Part shown: positions 36,202 through 44,009 of the stretch, in pieces | How the letters are laid out: each line of letters begins with the position of its first letter | Numbering within the stretch: position 1 is the first letter of the stretch | From: Frankia torreyi | GTDB lineage: Bacteria > Actinomycetota > Actinomycetes > Frankiales > Frankiaceae | DNA length: 47,033 nucleotides | Reading direction: 5' to 3' | Assembly: GCF_000948395.1 (NCBI RefSeq) | Contig: NZ_JYFN01000004.1 | Coordinates: forward strand, 1-47,033 | Made by a program: the position numbers and the translations under genes | The notes under the pieces: generated by a model | What the model was told of the DNA's origin: nothing | Seen by the model: only the letters and a program-made list of their open reading frames with translations | Database searches by the model: none

Positions 36202-36789
36202 TCAGCCGACCAGCACGCCCGCGTCCCGCATCGCCTCCACGGCCCGCTCCTCGTCGCCCGGATGCAGGTTGACGAATCTGGTTCGGGCCAGCGGCAGCGT
36301 CACCGTCAGACCCAGCAGCCGCGCGTCCAGCGCGCTCTCCCGGACGCAGTGGTCGCCGGCCAGGCCGACGACGACGAGCGTCGACACCCCGAGTCGAGCA
36401 AGCCGTTCCCCGAGTACCGTCGCCGACCGGTGCCCCGAGGCCGGGTCGCGCACGGAGAAGGCGGAGTAGCCGTCGGCCCCGTCCACCCCCTTGCGGATCA
36501 CCTCGCCCGACACGACCAGATCGGGATGGAAGCTCGCGCCGGCGGTTCCCGCCACGCAGTGCGGCGGCCAGACCCCGCCGTCGGTGACGAAGTGCGGGGT
36601 GCGCGCGGGATGCCAGTCCTGGCTGTAGAACACCGGGGATCCGGCGGCCACCGCAGCCGCCACCTCGGCGTTCACCCCCTCGACGATCTCCTCGCCGCCG
36701 GCCACGTAGAGGCTGCCCGCCGGGTCGGCGAAGTCGTTCTGGACGTCCACGACCAACAGGGCGATTCCCGGTCCGTAGCGTGCGGTCAT
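36202..36789 (-). CDS. pncA: Nicotinamidase (isochorismatase-like hydrolase)
   Basis: A 195-residue cysteine hydrolase from ATG 36789, preceded by GGGAGG at about seven bases. The catalytic triad is Asp15 (VVDVQNDF), Lys100 (VIRKGVDG) and Cys148 (LAGDHCVRESALDA). The metal site is Asp58/His60/His66 (SQDWHPARTPHF). It deamidates nicotinamide to nicotinate for NAD salvage, and in mycobacteria the same enzyme activates pyrazinamide. It is divergent from the DUF3097 gene and convergent with the DUF4193 gene. Confidence 0.94.
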   Translation of the reverse strand: MTARYGPGIALLVVDVQNDFADPAGSLYVAGGEEIVEGVNAEVAAAVAAGSPVFYSQDWHPARTPHFVTDGGVWPPHCVAGTAGASFHPDLVVSGEVIRKGVDGADGYSAFSVRDPASGHRSATVLGERLARLGVSTLVVVGLAGDHCVRESALDARLLGLTVTLPLARTRFVNLHPGDEERAVEAMRDAGVLVG

Positions 36790-36902
36790 CGCCGGGCCTC
36801 CCGTTGCTCCATGTACCGGTGCGATATGTCCCCACTGTCGCATCCCGACACGCCCGCGTCGATATCCCTGATCATGGCGTTCTGGCGGCCTAGGTTCGAG
36901 GG

Positions 36903-37712
36903 ATGCGCAGCCGCGATTATGGCCGGGACGTCCTGGCGCCCGCCGCCCGGACCCGCCCGGCTCCGCCGCCGGAGGTGGAGCTCGAAGCCGATCTGGTGGT
37001 CGAGGAGGTCGCGACCGGCTTCTGCGGCGCCGTGGTCGGCACCGAGCACGGCGGGGTCACGCTGGAGGACCGGCACGGCGCCCGCCGGGTCTTCCCGCTC
37101 GAACCCGGGGCGTTCCTGCTGGAGGGGCGCCGGGTCACGCTCGTGCGGCCCCGCCGGGCGATGCCCGCCGCCCCGGCGCGCACCGCGTCCGGCTCGCTTG
37201 CCGTCGCCGGTCACCGGGCCCGCGTCGCCCGTGCCAGCCGCATCTACGTCGAGGGCGTGCACGATGCTGCCCTCGTCGAGCGGGTGTGGGGCGACGACCT
37301 GCGCATCGAGGGCGTGGTGGTGGAGAGCCTCGACGGGGTCGATGAGCTGCCGGGCGTGGTCGAGGCGTTCCGGCCGGGGCCCGGCCGGCGGTTGGGCGTC
37401 CTCGTCGACCATCTCGTCGCCGGCTCGAAGGAGAGCCGCATCGCGGCCGCCGTCGCCGGCGAGCACGTGCTGATCACCGGGCATCCCTACATCGACATCT
37501 GGCAGGCGGTGAAGCCGGCGTCGATCGGCATCCCGGCCTGGCCGAGGGTGCCCCGCGGTGAGCCGTGGAAGGAGGGGGTGTGCCGGGCGCTGGGCGTCGC
37601 CGAACCCGGCGACCTGTGGCGCCGGGTGCTTGCCTCGGTCGACAGCTACACCGACCTCGAGGTGGGCCTGCTGGGCGCCGTGGAGCGGTTGATCGACTTC
37701 GTCGCGGCCTGA
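36903..37712 (+). CDS. DUF3097 domain protein with Toprim-like motif
   Basis: A 269-residue actinobacterial DUF3097 protein. The N-terminal third contains EVELEADLVVEEVATGFCGAVV, a small beta-rich domain that binds nothing known. The C-terminal two thirds begin RIYVEGVHDAALVERVWGDDL, with GVLVDHLVAGSKESRIA and HVLITGHPYIDIWQAVKP after it. VEGxxD followed by a later acidic VDH resembles a Toprim fold (inference from motif only), which would suggest nucleic-acid or nucleotide chemistry. Function of the family is not established. The ATG at 36903 fits; no strong ribosome-binding site is seen. Confidence 0.85.
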   Translation: MRSRDYGRDVLAPAARTRPAPPPEVELEADLVVEEVATGFCGAVVGTEHGGVTLEDRHGARRVFPLEPGAFLLEGRRVTLVRPRRAMPAAPARTASGSLAVAGHRARVARASRIYVEGVHDAALVERVWGDDLRIEGVVVESLDGVDELPGVVEAFRPGPGRRLGVLVDHLVAGSKESRIAAAVAGEHVLITGHPYIDIWQAVKPASIGIPAWPRVPRGEPWKEGVCRALGVAEPGDLWRRVLASVDSYTDLEVGLLGAVERLIDFVAA

Positions 37713-37833
37713 CGACACCCCGTACCGCCGCCGTACCGCCCCCGTACCGCCGCCCCGTTCGGGCGGGTTTCGGGCATTCGCATACGGTGAGTGCAGACGG
37801 GGCAGCTCGACTCCTCCGTAGGTGGGAGACACG

Positions 37834-38700
37834 ATGCCGGTGTGGGTCAGGCCGTCGATGCTCGCCCAGATCGTCGGCGTGGTCGCCGTCGCCCTGGTGG
37901 CCGGGTTCGGCCTGCGGTTCGCGCTGACCGGCTCGGACCAGCACGGTGCCCCGGTCCCCAGACCCGCCGTCTCGCCCGCCGTCTCGCCCGTCGCCGACGG
38001 CCCATCGGCGCTCGCCGGCCGCACCGTCGTACTCGACCCGGGGCACAACGGCGGGAACAGCCGGGCGAGCGCGGCCATCAACCGACCGGTGCCCGCCGGG
38101 GGCTTCGACAAGGAGTGCGACACCGTCGGTGCGCAGACCGACGGCGGCTACCCGGAGCACGCCTTCACGTTCGATCTCGCCCAGCGAGCCGCCGCGATCC
38201 TGCGCTCCCGCGGCGCGCGGGTCGTGCTGACCCGGCCGGACGACGGCGGGGTGGGCCCGTGCATCGACGAGCGGGCGAAGATCGGCAACAGCGCCGGCGC
38301 GGCCGCGGTCGTCTCCATCCACGCTGACGGCGGGCCCGCCGAGGGGCGCGGCTTCCATGTGATCGCGCCCGCGCTGAGCCCCGACCGGGCCAACGCGGCG
38401 ATCCTCGCCCCCTCCAGCCGGCTCGCCGGGACCCTGCGGTCGGCGTTCGGCCGCGCCACCGGCCAGCCGCTGGCCGACTACCTCGGCAAGGAGGGGATGA
38501 CGATCCGGTCCGACCTTGGGGGGCTGAACCTCTCCCGCGTCCCGAAGGTGTTCCTCGAATGCGGGAACATGCGCAACCGGACTGACGCCGCGGAAATCGT
38601 CGATCCGGCCTGGCGGGCCCGGGCGGCGAGCGGCCTCGCCGACGGTGTGACTGCATTCCTCCTGGAAGCGGATTCACCGTCGGCGGCGCCGACCCGCTGA
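37834..38700 (+). CDS. N-acetylmuramoyl-L-alanine amidase (Amidase_3), membrane-anchored or secreted
   Basis: A 288-residue protein from ATG 37834 with GGGAG six bases upstream. An N-terminal hydrophobic helix (residues ~8-31) serves as signal peptide or anchor, followed by a Pro-rich linker. The amidase domain has VVLDPGHNGG (His71), an acidic zinc ligand in YPEHAFTF (Glu108), VVSIHAD (His153) and the catalytic glutamate in VFLECGNMRN. It cleaves the bond between muramic acid and the stem peptide in cell-wall remodelling. The CDS ends ~105 bases before the tRNA terminator on the other strand. Confidence 0.93.
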   Translation: MPVWVRPSMLAQIVGVVAVALVAGFGLRFALTGSDQHGAPVPRPAVSPAVSPVADGPSALAGRTVVLDPGHNGGNSRASAAINRPVPAGGFDKECDTVGAQTDGGYPEHAFTFDLAQRAAAILRSRGARVVLTRPDDGGVGPCIDERAKIGNSAGAAAVVSIHADGGPAEGRGFHVIAPALSPDRANAAILAPSSRLAGTLRSAFGRATGQPLADYLGKEGMTIRSDLGGLNLSRVPKVFLECGNMRNRTDAAEIVDPAWRARAASGLADGVTAFLLEADSPSAAPTR

Positions 38701-38804
38701 CCCGGCTGGTCGCGGTCGTGCCGTAGCGGGGTGGCCTGTGCCGCAGCGGATCCGCGTGGGGGGCAATGATTTCGGAGCCGGCCGCGCGATCGCGTCGGGA
38801 ACAT

Positions 38805-38831
38805 GAAAACGGCCACTCCGAGGAGTGGCCG
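38805..38831 (-). terminator. Intrinsic terminator of the tRNA cluster
   Basis: On the reverse strand the hairpin has arms CGGCCACTC and GAGTGGCCG (38810-38818 / 38823-38831) with a 4-base loop, directly followed by TTTTC. It lies ~32 bases beyond the 3' end of tRNA-Val(GAC), so it should end the Gly-Cys-Val transcript. Confidence 0.85.
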
Positions 38832-38862
38832 GCCGAAACAGATAAAACGCCGTTCTGCGGGG

Positions 38863-38934
38863 TGGGCGATACTGGGATTGAACCAGTGACCTCTACCGTG
38901 TCAAGGTAGCGCTCTCCCACTGAGCTAATCGCCC
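38863..38934 (-). tRNA. tRNA-Val (GAC)
   Basis: A full cloverleaf on the reverse strand. The acceptor stem is GGGCGAT/ATCGCCC, the D arm is AGCTCAGTGGGAGAGC, the anticodon stem-loop is CTACC-TTGACAC-GGTAG with anticodon GAC, and the T loop is GGTTCAATCC. The discriminator is A. CCA is not encoded. Confidence 0.96.
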
Positions 38935-38947
38935 GCGATGGATCCAG

Positions 38948-39019
38948 AGGCGGAGGCGGGAATCGAACCCGCGTACAGGGCTTTGCAGGCCCTTGCCTAA
39001 ACCACTCGGCCACTCCGCC
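38948..39019 (-). tRNA. tRNA-Cys (GCA)
   Basis: On the reverse strand the acceptor stem is GGCGGAG/CTCCGCC, the anticodon stem-loop is AGGGC-CTGCAAA-GCCCT with anticodon GCA, and the T arm is GCGGGTTCGATTCCCGC. The discriminator is U, as expected for tRNA-Cys. It is 13 bases upstream of tRNA-Val(GAC). Confidence 0.96.
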
Positions 39020-39061
39020 GCGGGAGGCCGCTGGTACGGACCTCAAGCCCCTCTGTTCCCG

Positions 39062-39134
39062 AGCGGACGACGGGATTCGAACCCGCGACCCTCACCTTGG
39101 CAAGGTGATGCTCTACCAACTGAGCCACGTCCGC
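39062..39134 (-). tRNA. tRNA-Gly (GCC)
   Basis: On the reverse strand the acceptor stem is GCGGACG/CGTCCGC, the anticodon stem-loop is TCACC-TTGCCAA-GGTGA with anticodon GCC, and the T arm is GCGGGTTCGAATCCCGT. The discriminator is U. It is the first gene of the Gly-Cys-Val cluster. Confidence 0.96.
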
Positions 39135-39420
39135 GCTGCACCGGGCGTTCTTGGCGGTGCAGGTAGCACTCTAGCGGACGAACGGCCCTCGCGTCGAATG
39201 GCCCGCCAGACGTCGCGGAGATGTTGCGTTGGGTCAAGGCGTCCCACGTGAACATCGGGTTTCGCCCACGGCACGTCCACCGCCCCGGTCGATGCTCGGG
39301 TTCGGCCCCCACCCGCGGCCCGCTGGGCGCTCGCTCGCCCGCGGTAGCCGTCGCGGCGCGCCGCGCGGGCGTGGACGAGTGCCTGCGGGGCAGGGGATCT
39401 GCGGCCGGGCGGGTCCGAGC

Positions 39421-39530
39421 GGGAGAGGCGGTGTCGATGGGGAGAGGCGGTGCCGGTCCGGGAAGGCGATCTCGGTCCGGGAAGGGGGGGTGCCGGTCCG
39501 GGAAGGGCGGTGCCGGTCGGGGAAGGGCGG
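39421..39530. repeat. Imperfect ~20-base tandem repeats before pabB
   Basis: About five diverged copies of a unit like GTGCCGGTCCGGGAAGGGCG run up to the pabB start; the clearest are at 39490-39509 and 39510-39529. Each copy carries a GGGAAGG-type sequence, so several ribosome-binding-site look-alikes precede the gene. Confidence 0.75.
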
Positions 39531-39543
39531 TAACGTGATCGGA

Positions 39544-40644
39544 ATGAGCCGGACGAACGTGGGCGCTCCGGAGTCGATCGTCCGCGGGTCCGTGGCGGTC
39601 CCGCGGTCCAGGCCCCCGTCCTACCTGCTCGCGGGCGACCGGCTCGCCACGGGCGTGGTGGAGATCAGCGACGATCCCGCGGTGCTGGAGCGCGGCGGCT
39701 TCTGGGCCGTGGTCGTCGATTTCGAGGGGGTGCTGCGGTGCGTCCGGTTCGCCGACGTGCGTCCGGCGCCCGCCGCCGGTGCCGCAGCGCTGCGCCGCGG
39801 CCCCTGGCACGGCCCGGACCCGCGGTCCTGGAGCACCAGCCTCGACCGCACCGCCTACGTGGCCGGCGCGACCACCATCCGGGAGCGCATCGCCGCCGGT
39901 GACGTCTACGAGGTCAACCTCTGCCGGCTGCTGTCCGCGCCGCTGCCCCCGGCCGGCCCCGGCGGCGAGCCGGTCGAACCCGACCCCGCCGCGCTCGCCG
40001 CGGTCCTCGCCGCCGGCAACCCGGCGCCGTACGCACTCACGCTGGACGTTCCCGAGGCCGGGCTGCGGATCGCGGGGGCCTCGCCGGAGCTGTTCCTCGC
40101 CCGGGACGGCGACGTCATCCATTCCGGCCCCATCAAGGGCACCGGCCGGACCGTGCCCGACCTGCGGGACAAGGACGTCGCCGAGAACATCATGATCGTC
40201 GACCTGGTACGCAACGATCTTGGGCGGGTGGCTCGGCCCGGCAGCGTCACCGTGCCGGCCCTGTGCGCCGTCGAACATCATCCCGGCCTGGTTCACCTCG
40301 TCTCGACGGTGCGCGCCCGGCTGCGGCCTGGGGTGGGCTGGCCGGAGCTGCTGGAAGCCGCCTGCCCGCCCGGCTCGGTCTCCGGCGCGCCCAAGTCGAG
40401 CGCGCTGCGGATCATTCGTGAGCTGGAGCCGGGGCCGCGCGGTCCCTACTGCGGCGGCATCGGCTGGGTGGATGCCGACAGCGGCCGGGGATGGCTGTCG
40501 GTCGGCATCCGCACCTTCTGGTTCGGCGCGGACCGGCTGTGGTTCGGCACCGGCGCCGCCGTGACCTGGGGCAGCGACCCGCAGGGGGAGTGGCGCGAGA
40601 CCGAGCTCAAGGCCCACCGACTGGTGGGCCTGGCGAGCGGCTGA
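39544..40644 (+). CDS. pabB: Aminodeoxychorismate synthase component I-like (chorismate-binding enzyme)
   Basis: A 366-residue chorismate-utilising enzyme. Typical motifs are VYEVNLCRLLSAPL, ASPELFLARDGDVI, PIKGTGRTVPDLRDKDVAEN, MIVDLVRNDLGRV and CPPGSVSGAPKSSAL near the C-terminus. It should convert chorismate to aminodeoxychorismate for p-aminobenzoate and folate. No glutamine amidotransferase partner (pabA) is nearby. It is shorter than TrpE or full PabB, lacking the longer N-terminal region, as in several actinobacterial homologues. ATG 39544 is used; GTG 39535 is also in frame behind GGAAGGGCGG. A strong hairpin ends the gene. Confidence 0.85.
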   Translation: MSRTNVGAPESIVRGSVAVPRSRPPSYLLAGDRLATGVVEISDDPAVLERGGFWAVVVDFEGVLRCVRFADVRPAPAAGAAALRRGPWHGPDPRSWSTSLDRTAYVAGATTIRERIAAGDVYEVNLCRLLSAPLPPAGPGGEPVEPDPAALAAVLAAGNPAPYALTLDVPEAGLRIAGASPELFLARDGDVIHSGPIKGTGRTVPDLRDKDVAENIMIVDLVRNDLGRVARPGSVTVPALCAVEHHPGLVHLVSTVRARLRPGVGWPELLEAACPPGSVSGAPKSSALRIIRELEPGPRGPYCGGIGWVDADSGRGWLSVGIRTFWFGADRLWFGTGAAVTWGSDPQGEWRETELKAHRLVGLASG

Positions 40645-40675
40645 GTCGAGCGGTCCGCACCGCGCACAGACGACA

Positions 40676-40710
40676 ACCCGCCTGGCCGGACTGGGTCCGA
40701 CCAGGCGGGT
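40676..40710 (+). terminator. Hairpin after pabB
   Basis: Perfect 10-bp arms ACCCGCCTGG (40676-40685) and CCAGGCGGGT (40701-40710) lie 32 bases after the pabB stop, with a 15-base loop. The downstream sequence GGGTGC has no T run, as is frequent in actinomycete terminators. Confidence 0.7.
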
Positions 40711-40855
40711 GGGTGCTCGTCAGGCAGGTGGATGCTTGGCATGCATGGGATGACAACTGCCTCGGATGCAGGAGGCGATGGGGAAGCGGTCCCCCTGTTG
40801 AACAGTGCCCGCACCGGCTAGCCGGGGTCGGGCAGCGATCCCGACCCCGGTGAGA

Positions 40856-41287
40856 TCACCGCTCGGGACCGCCCCAGATCAGCAACGCGAGCTCCGCATC
40901 AAGGTCGATGATGTCGCTCTCGCCACCGAGGGGCACGGCGGAGTACGTCCGCCGCAGGAAGGCCAGCACCTCGGAGCGCGGCATCTCGAACAGCGCGTGC
41001 CCCGACGGACTGGACAGGGACAGGCAGACGATCCGCCCACCGGACTGGGCGGCCGGCCACACCTGCACATCGCCGTCCCCGGCGGGACGACGCACGCCGT
41101 CGCTCAGTAGCTGGCGTGCGAAGGTCCACTCCACGACCTCGTCCGCTCCCGTCCGGAAGCCGATGCTGATCGCGTAGGGGTCGGCCGGCTCGTACCGGAC
41201 CGTCGCGGCAACCGGCACAGGAGCGCCGCCGGGCACGACGAGACGAAGGGCGAGTTCGGCGGTGATCGAATCGTGACGAATAGTCAT
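40856..41287 (-). CDS. ssgB: SsgA/SsgB-like sporulation and cell-division regulator
   Basis: A 143-residue SsgA-like protein from ATG 41287, with GAGAGG seven bases upstream. LALRLVVPGGAPVPVAATVRYEPADPYAIS, EVVEWTFARQLLSDGVRRP, GDGDVQVWP and DIIDLDAELALLIW match SsgB, which places FtsZ at future sporulation septa in Streptomyces. The length is near that of SsgB (~137), so that orthology is preferred over other SsgA-like proteins, but this is a judgement. The presence of the gene suits a sporulating actinomycete. A long upstream region (over 400 bases) precedes tRNA-Val(CAC). Confidence 0.85.
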   Translation of the reverse strand: MTIRHDSITAELALRLVVPGGAPVPVAATVRYEPADPYAISIGFRTGADEVVEWTFARQLLSDGVRRPAGDGDVQVWPAAQSGGRIVCLSLSSPSGHALFEMPRSEVLAFLRRTYSAVPLGGESDIIDLDAELALLIWGGPER

Positions 41288-41723
41288 CGGGCGGCCTCTC
41301 ATGGTGCGTGGTGCGGGCGAGCACCCGTGTAACGGGATAGTTCCCTCTCCGAGTCCCGTTGGAAACAAGATTATGCCAAGACAACATCCGTTACGGCAGT
41401 TCGGGCGAGTTGCCCGGCCCGGAAGGGTGAACCTTTCCCGGGTAGATCGTAGATCGGACGGCCGCGAGATGTACCCCCACCGCAGGCGGGCGGATGGTTA
41501 CCATCCGTAGCGTCCGAACGTCCCCCCGAGCGTCAGGCCAACCTGCCAAGGCCGTTCCACTTTGAGCCTTCCCCGTCCGGGTGGTTCTCAACCTTGGCTA
41601 GTCGCGGCGAACCTGACTCAGTCCGCCCACCGGGCGGGACGGCGGACATCGGTGTATCCGTCCGCCGGGACCCCCTGCGTCGGCCCGGATCGGTGCCGTG
41701 TAAGGTGGTCCTACCACCCGCAA
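41288..41723. other. Intergenic region between ssgB and tRNA-Val(CAC)
   Basis: No convincing gene. It contains a possible ssgB promoter (reverse-strand CATAAT at 41375-41370) and an imperfect hairpin CCCGGAAGG / CCTTTCCCGGG at about 41417-41442. A small perfect inverted repeat GGTGGT-CCT-ACCACC at 41704-41718 lies just before the tRNA. TAAGGT at 41701 could be a -10 for the tRNA. Confidence 0.4.
41370..41375 (-). promoter_or_regulatory. Possible ssgB -10 element
   Basis: Reverse strand CATAAT, 83 bases before the ssgB ATG, within the least GC-rich part of the region. No matching -35 was recognised, so the class of sigma factor cannot be told. Confidence 0.3.
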
Positions 41724-41795
41724 GGGCGTATAGCTCAGTGGTAGAGCGCTGCCTTCACACGGCAGAGGTCCGTGGTTCGAAACCACGTACGCCCA
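41724..41795 (+). tRNA. tRNA-Val (CAC)
   Basis: A full cloverleaf. The acceptor stem is GGGCGTA/TACGCCC, the D arm is AGCTCAGTGGTAGAGC, the anticodon stem-loop is CTGCC-TTCACAC-GGCAG with anticodon CAC, and the T arm is CGTGGTTCGAAACCACG. The discriminator is A and CCA is not encoded. A diverged copy of its 3' end occurs at 43124-43153. Confidence 0.97.
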
Positions 41796-41818
41796 CGCGA
41801 TCTGGCTTGTCATGCTGC

Positions 41819-41833
41819 GCCCCCTTTGGGGGC
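41819..41833 (+). terminator. Hairpin after tRNA-Val(CAC)
   Basis: GCCCCC-TTT-GGGGGC, a perfect 6-bp stem 23 bases after the tRNA, followed by TTG. A plausible terminator of the tRNA transcript. A second G/C-run hairpin follows near 41860-41876. Confidence 0.6.
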
Positions 41834-42968
41834 TTGCCGGGGTCTCGCGTGATGTCTGCCCGGGGGGCGACCCCCCGGACCCCCCGCGTTTCGCGTGGTC
41901 GGGGGTTGGGGTGGATGGGGTGGGTGGGCTTGGTTTGAGCGCATGGGATCCCTTGGTGGTTGGGTCTTTGCGCCGGTTGATGGTGGGGGCGGCTGGGGCT
42001 GGGGTCGATCTCGCAGCCGCCTTGACTCGTTATGGCAGGTGGTGGCGGGGCCCGGTGGGCGCGAGTGCTCGCTGGATGGTCTCGGGGCGCCTGGCGGCGA
42101 CCGGTGGGCACGGTTCGGACCGGGGGTTGAGGCGGCGGGTTCGGCGCCGTGGGCCGGGGGTTGCTCCCGGGGGGCTGAGTGGAGACGGGCCGGGGGCGCG
42201 GGAAGCGTCCGGTGCGGGTGGGTCGTGCTCATGCTCGCGCCTTTGAGTCCTGGTCGTCGGTGATCCGCAGCGGTTTCCCCTTTGGTGTCGGTTCCCAGGG
42301 CTGCTAGGCACCGTTGCGCCGACGAGTTCGCTGGGGGCGGGCCGGCGGCGGGCGACCAGATGAAGATCGCCTCTCTGGTCGATAGCACGCCTCCCACCTG
42401 GGAAAATGCCGCTTTTGTCGCGATCCGGGCGTCTGTATCGGGCGCCGGCCGGACCGGAATAATCTCTGTGCGACCCCACTTTGGTGCCATACCGGTGGGG
42501 GTGCTCGACGTCGGGCCCGCGGACGGGGCGCCCGCACCGCGCCGAGCGTCTCCCGGCGGGCGGTGACGAAGGGTGAGCATCGCCGAGGGTGAACCGCTGC
42601 GGTCCGACGGTCTGGCCGACCGACCGGCGGCCGCCTTTTCGGTTCCGTCGGCCGAGAAGAGTGGCCCAGATTGCGAAAAGCCGTCCGGGCTCGGACGACC
42701 GATTTCACCTGGGTGGGCTACCCCGGGTGGTCCGGGGTGGACGGTGCGCCTCGTCGGTCGATCGGCAGAGGTGCCCGGGGGCCGCCGTCCGCCGGAGTCG
42801 GCGGTGACGGGGTGGGGCGAGCCGATTGCGGTGGCCGATGACGTAGCCGTTGGCCCATCGTGGATCGGCATCGTTGTGCGTCCCGCCCCTTCGGTGAGAT
42901 CGTTGATGTGCCCACGGGTTCAGGTCCGGCGCCGGGGATGTTCGCCCGGTTATTTCCGGTCGGCATGA
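41834..42968. other. Gene-poor stretch behind tRNA-Val(CAC)
   Basis: Over 1.1 kb in which no frame looks like a protein. The long frames on the reverse strand are Pro/Arg/Thr-rich without any conserved motif, and the forward ones are Gly/Trp-rich. Base composition varies along the stretch, with T-rich runs at 42270-42290 and 42405-42480. It may be a degraded insertion or hold an untranslated RNA. Confidence 0.5.
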
Positions 42969-43036
42969 GACCCGCCCTGTACAGATCGGCTTAACACCCG
43001 CTAAGCTGATCAGGCAGGGCGTAGCGGGTCCCTTTT
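42969..43036 (+). terminator. Long nested hairpin followed by TTTT
   Basis: Three stacked stems: GACCC (42969-42973) with GGGTC (43026-43030), GCCCTG (42974-42979) with CAGGGC (43015-43020), and GATCGGCTTA (42984-42993) with TAAGCTGATC (43002-43011). The total is about 21 bp with one G-U and small internal loops. CCTTTTG follows. It fits an intrinsic terminator or the rod of a structured RNA, yet no gene lies upstream of it. Confidence 0.6.
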
Positions 43037-43123
43037 GTCGGTGCGGTGTCTCGCGGGGGTGCGTCGGGAGATCCCTCCCGGGCCGTAGTTCCCTTCGGGT
43101 GCGCCGCCGCGGCAGTCGGGACG

Positions 43124-43153
43124 CCGTGGTTCAAAACCGAATACGCCACTCGA
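43124..43153 (+). repeat. Degenerate copy of the tRNA-Val(CAC) 3' end
   Basis: CCGTGGTTCAAAACC followed by TACGCC and ACTCGA aligns with 41770-41800, the T arm, acceptor end and flanking bases of tRNA-Val(CAC), at 25 of 31 positions with one gap. No D or anticodon arm precedes it. A displaced tRNA 3' fragment is what an integrative element leaves at its far end (attR-like). Confidence 0.45.
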
Positions 43154-43196
43154 GGGAGACTGGCGGCGACCCCCCCACGCCGTCAGTCTCCCTCTT
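43152..43196 (+). terminator. Very strong 17-bp hairpin
   Basis: GAGGGAGACTG (43152-43162) pairs perfectly with CAGTCTCCCTC (43184-43194), and the inner GCGGCG (43163-43168) pairs with CGCCGT (43178-43183) with one G-U. The result is a 17-bp stem with a 9-base loop, followed by TTC. It is the strongest hairpin seen in the window and marks the end of some transcript; no protein gene ends just upstream. Confidence 0.65.
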
Positions 43197-43429
43197 CATC
43201 TGCGGGTACGCATCTGCGCGCGGGCGTCATCGCCCCTGTGGGAGCCCCCTCATCGGTCGACGTCCTGATAAATTGGCAGGATGATGGCCACCCTTCGAGG
43301 GGGATCGCCCGATGCAGGTGGCGGGGTTGGCGCTGGGGGGCGGGCCTGGTCGGCCACGCCCCATCCGGCCGCTCCTACCTGCGGGCTCCCCCGGCCAGGC
43401 CGGGACGACGAGCTCGCGGTGACCACCCG

Positions 43430-43993
43430 GTGACCGCCGAGGTCTCGCCTGGCGGGGTTCCGCTGGAGGAGCAGGCCGGGGTCGGCGGCCCGGACGCCTT
43501 CCAGCGGCTTTACACGCCCCACCGGATGGCCTACATCAAGGGTGAGGGGCGCGGTCGCGACGATGAATGCCCCTTCTGCTCCATCGTCGGCATGGCGGAC
43601 GAGGACGGGCTCGTCGTCGCCCGCGGGAATACCGTCTACGCCGTCCTCAACCTCTATCCCTACAATGCCGGGCATCTGCTCGTCGTGCCTTACCGACATG
43701 TGGCCGACTATGCCGACATGGAATCCGAAGAAATCATCGAGATGGCATTTTTCGTGCAGCGGGCCCTGCGCGCGCTGCGCACCGCCAGCGGAGCCCACGG
43801 TTTCAACACGGGCATGAACCTTGGGCACGTCGCCGGCGCCGGAATCGCCTCCCACGTGCACCAGCACGTGGTGCCCCGGTGGGGCGGCGACACGAACTTC
43901 ATGCCGGTGGTGGGGGCGACCCGGGTGCTGCCCGCCCTGCTCGGGCAGACCCGGGAGATGCTCGCCGACGCCTGGGCGGCCGCGGCCGAGTAG
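43430..43993 (+). CDS. HIT-family hydrolase/phosphorylase (diadenosine-polyphosphate type)
   Basis: A 187-residue HIT protein from GTG 43430. The catalytic motif SHVHQHVVPRW has its nucleophilic histidine at ~144. Upstream are FQRLYTPHRMAYIKG, the metal-binding-like ECPFCSI, and LYPYNAGHLLVVPYRHV. Actinobacterial members act on Ap4A-like nucleotides. In many actinomycetes this gene lies directly before the PIP-synthase gene pgsA; here an EF-G-like gene on the opposite strand sits between them. The frame is open further upstream (to 43046), but that part overlaps the terminator hairpin and has no similarity. The GTG start lacks a good ribosome-binding site, so it is provisional. Confidence 0.88.
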   Translation: MTAEVSPGGVPLEEQAGVGGPDAFQRLYTPHRMAYIKGEGRGRDDECPFCSIVGMADEDGLVVARGNTVYAVLNLYPYNAGHLLVVPYRHVADYADMESEEIIEMAFFVQRALRALRTASGAHGFNTGMNLGHVAGAGIASHVHQHVVPRWGGDTNFMPVVGATRVLPALLGQTREMLADAWAAAAE

Positions 43994-44009
43994 GTCGCGG
44001 TAGGCCGCA

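Noticed and set aside
41810-42871. A 353-codon frame on the minus strand behind tRNA-Val(CAC)
   Set aside because: Composition is Pro/Arg/Thr-rich and low complexity throughout, with no motif or ribosome-binding site. It overlaps the terminator hairpin of the tRNA.
42960-43200. Possible RNase P RNA, tmRNA, SRP RNA or 6S RNA
   Set aside because: Key conserved sequences (for example GAGGAAAGTCC of RNase P RNA or GGAAGCAGCC of SRP RNA) are absent. 6S RNA is too variable to judge by eye, so only an unnamed structured element is reported.
43046-43429. Upstream extension of the HIT protein to 315 residues
   Set aside because: The extra 128 residues overlap the tRNA-like copy and the 17-bp hairpin and have no similarity to HIT proteins.
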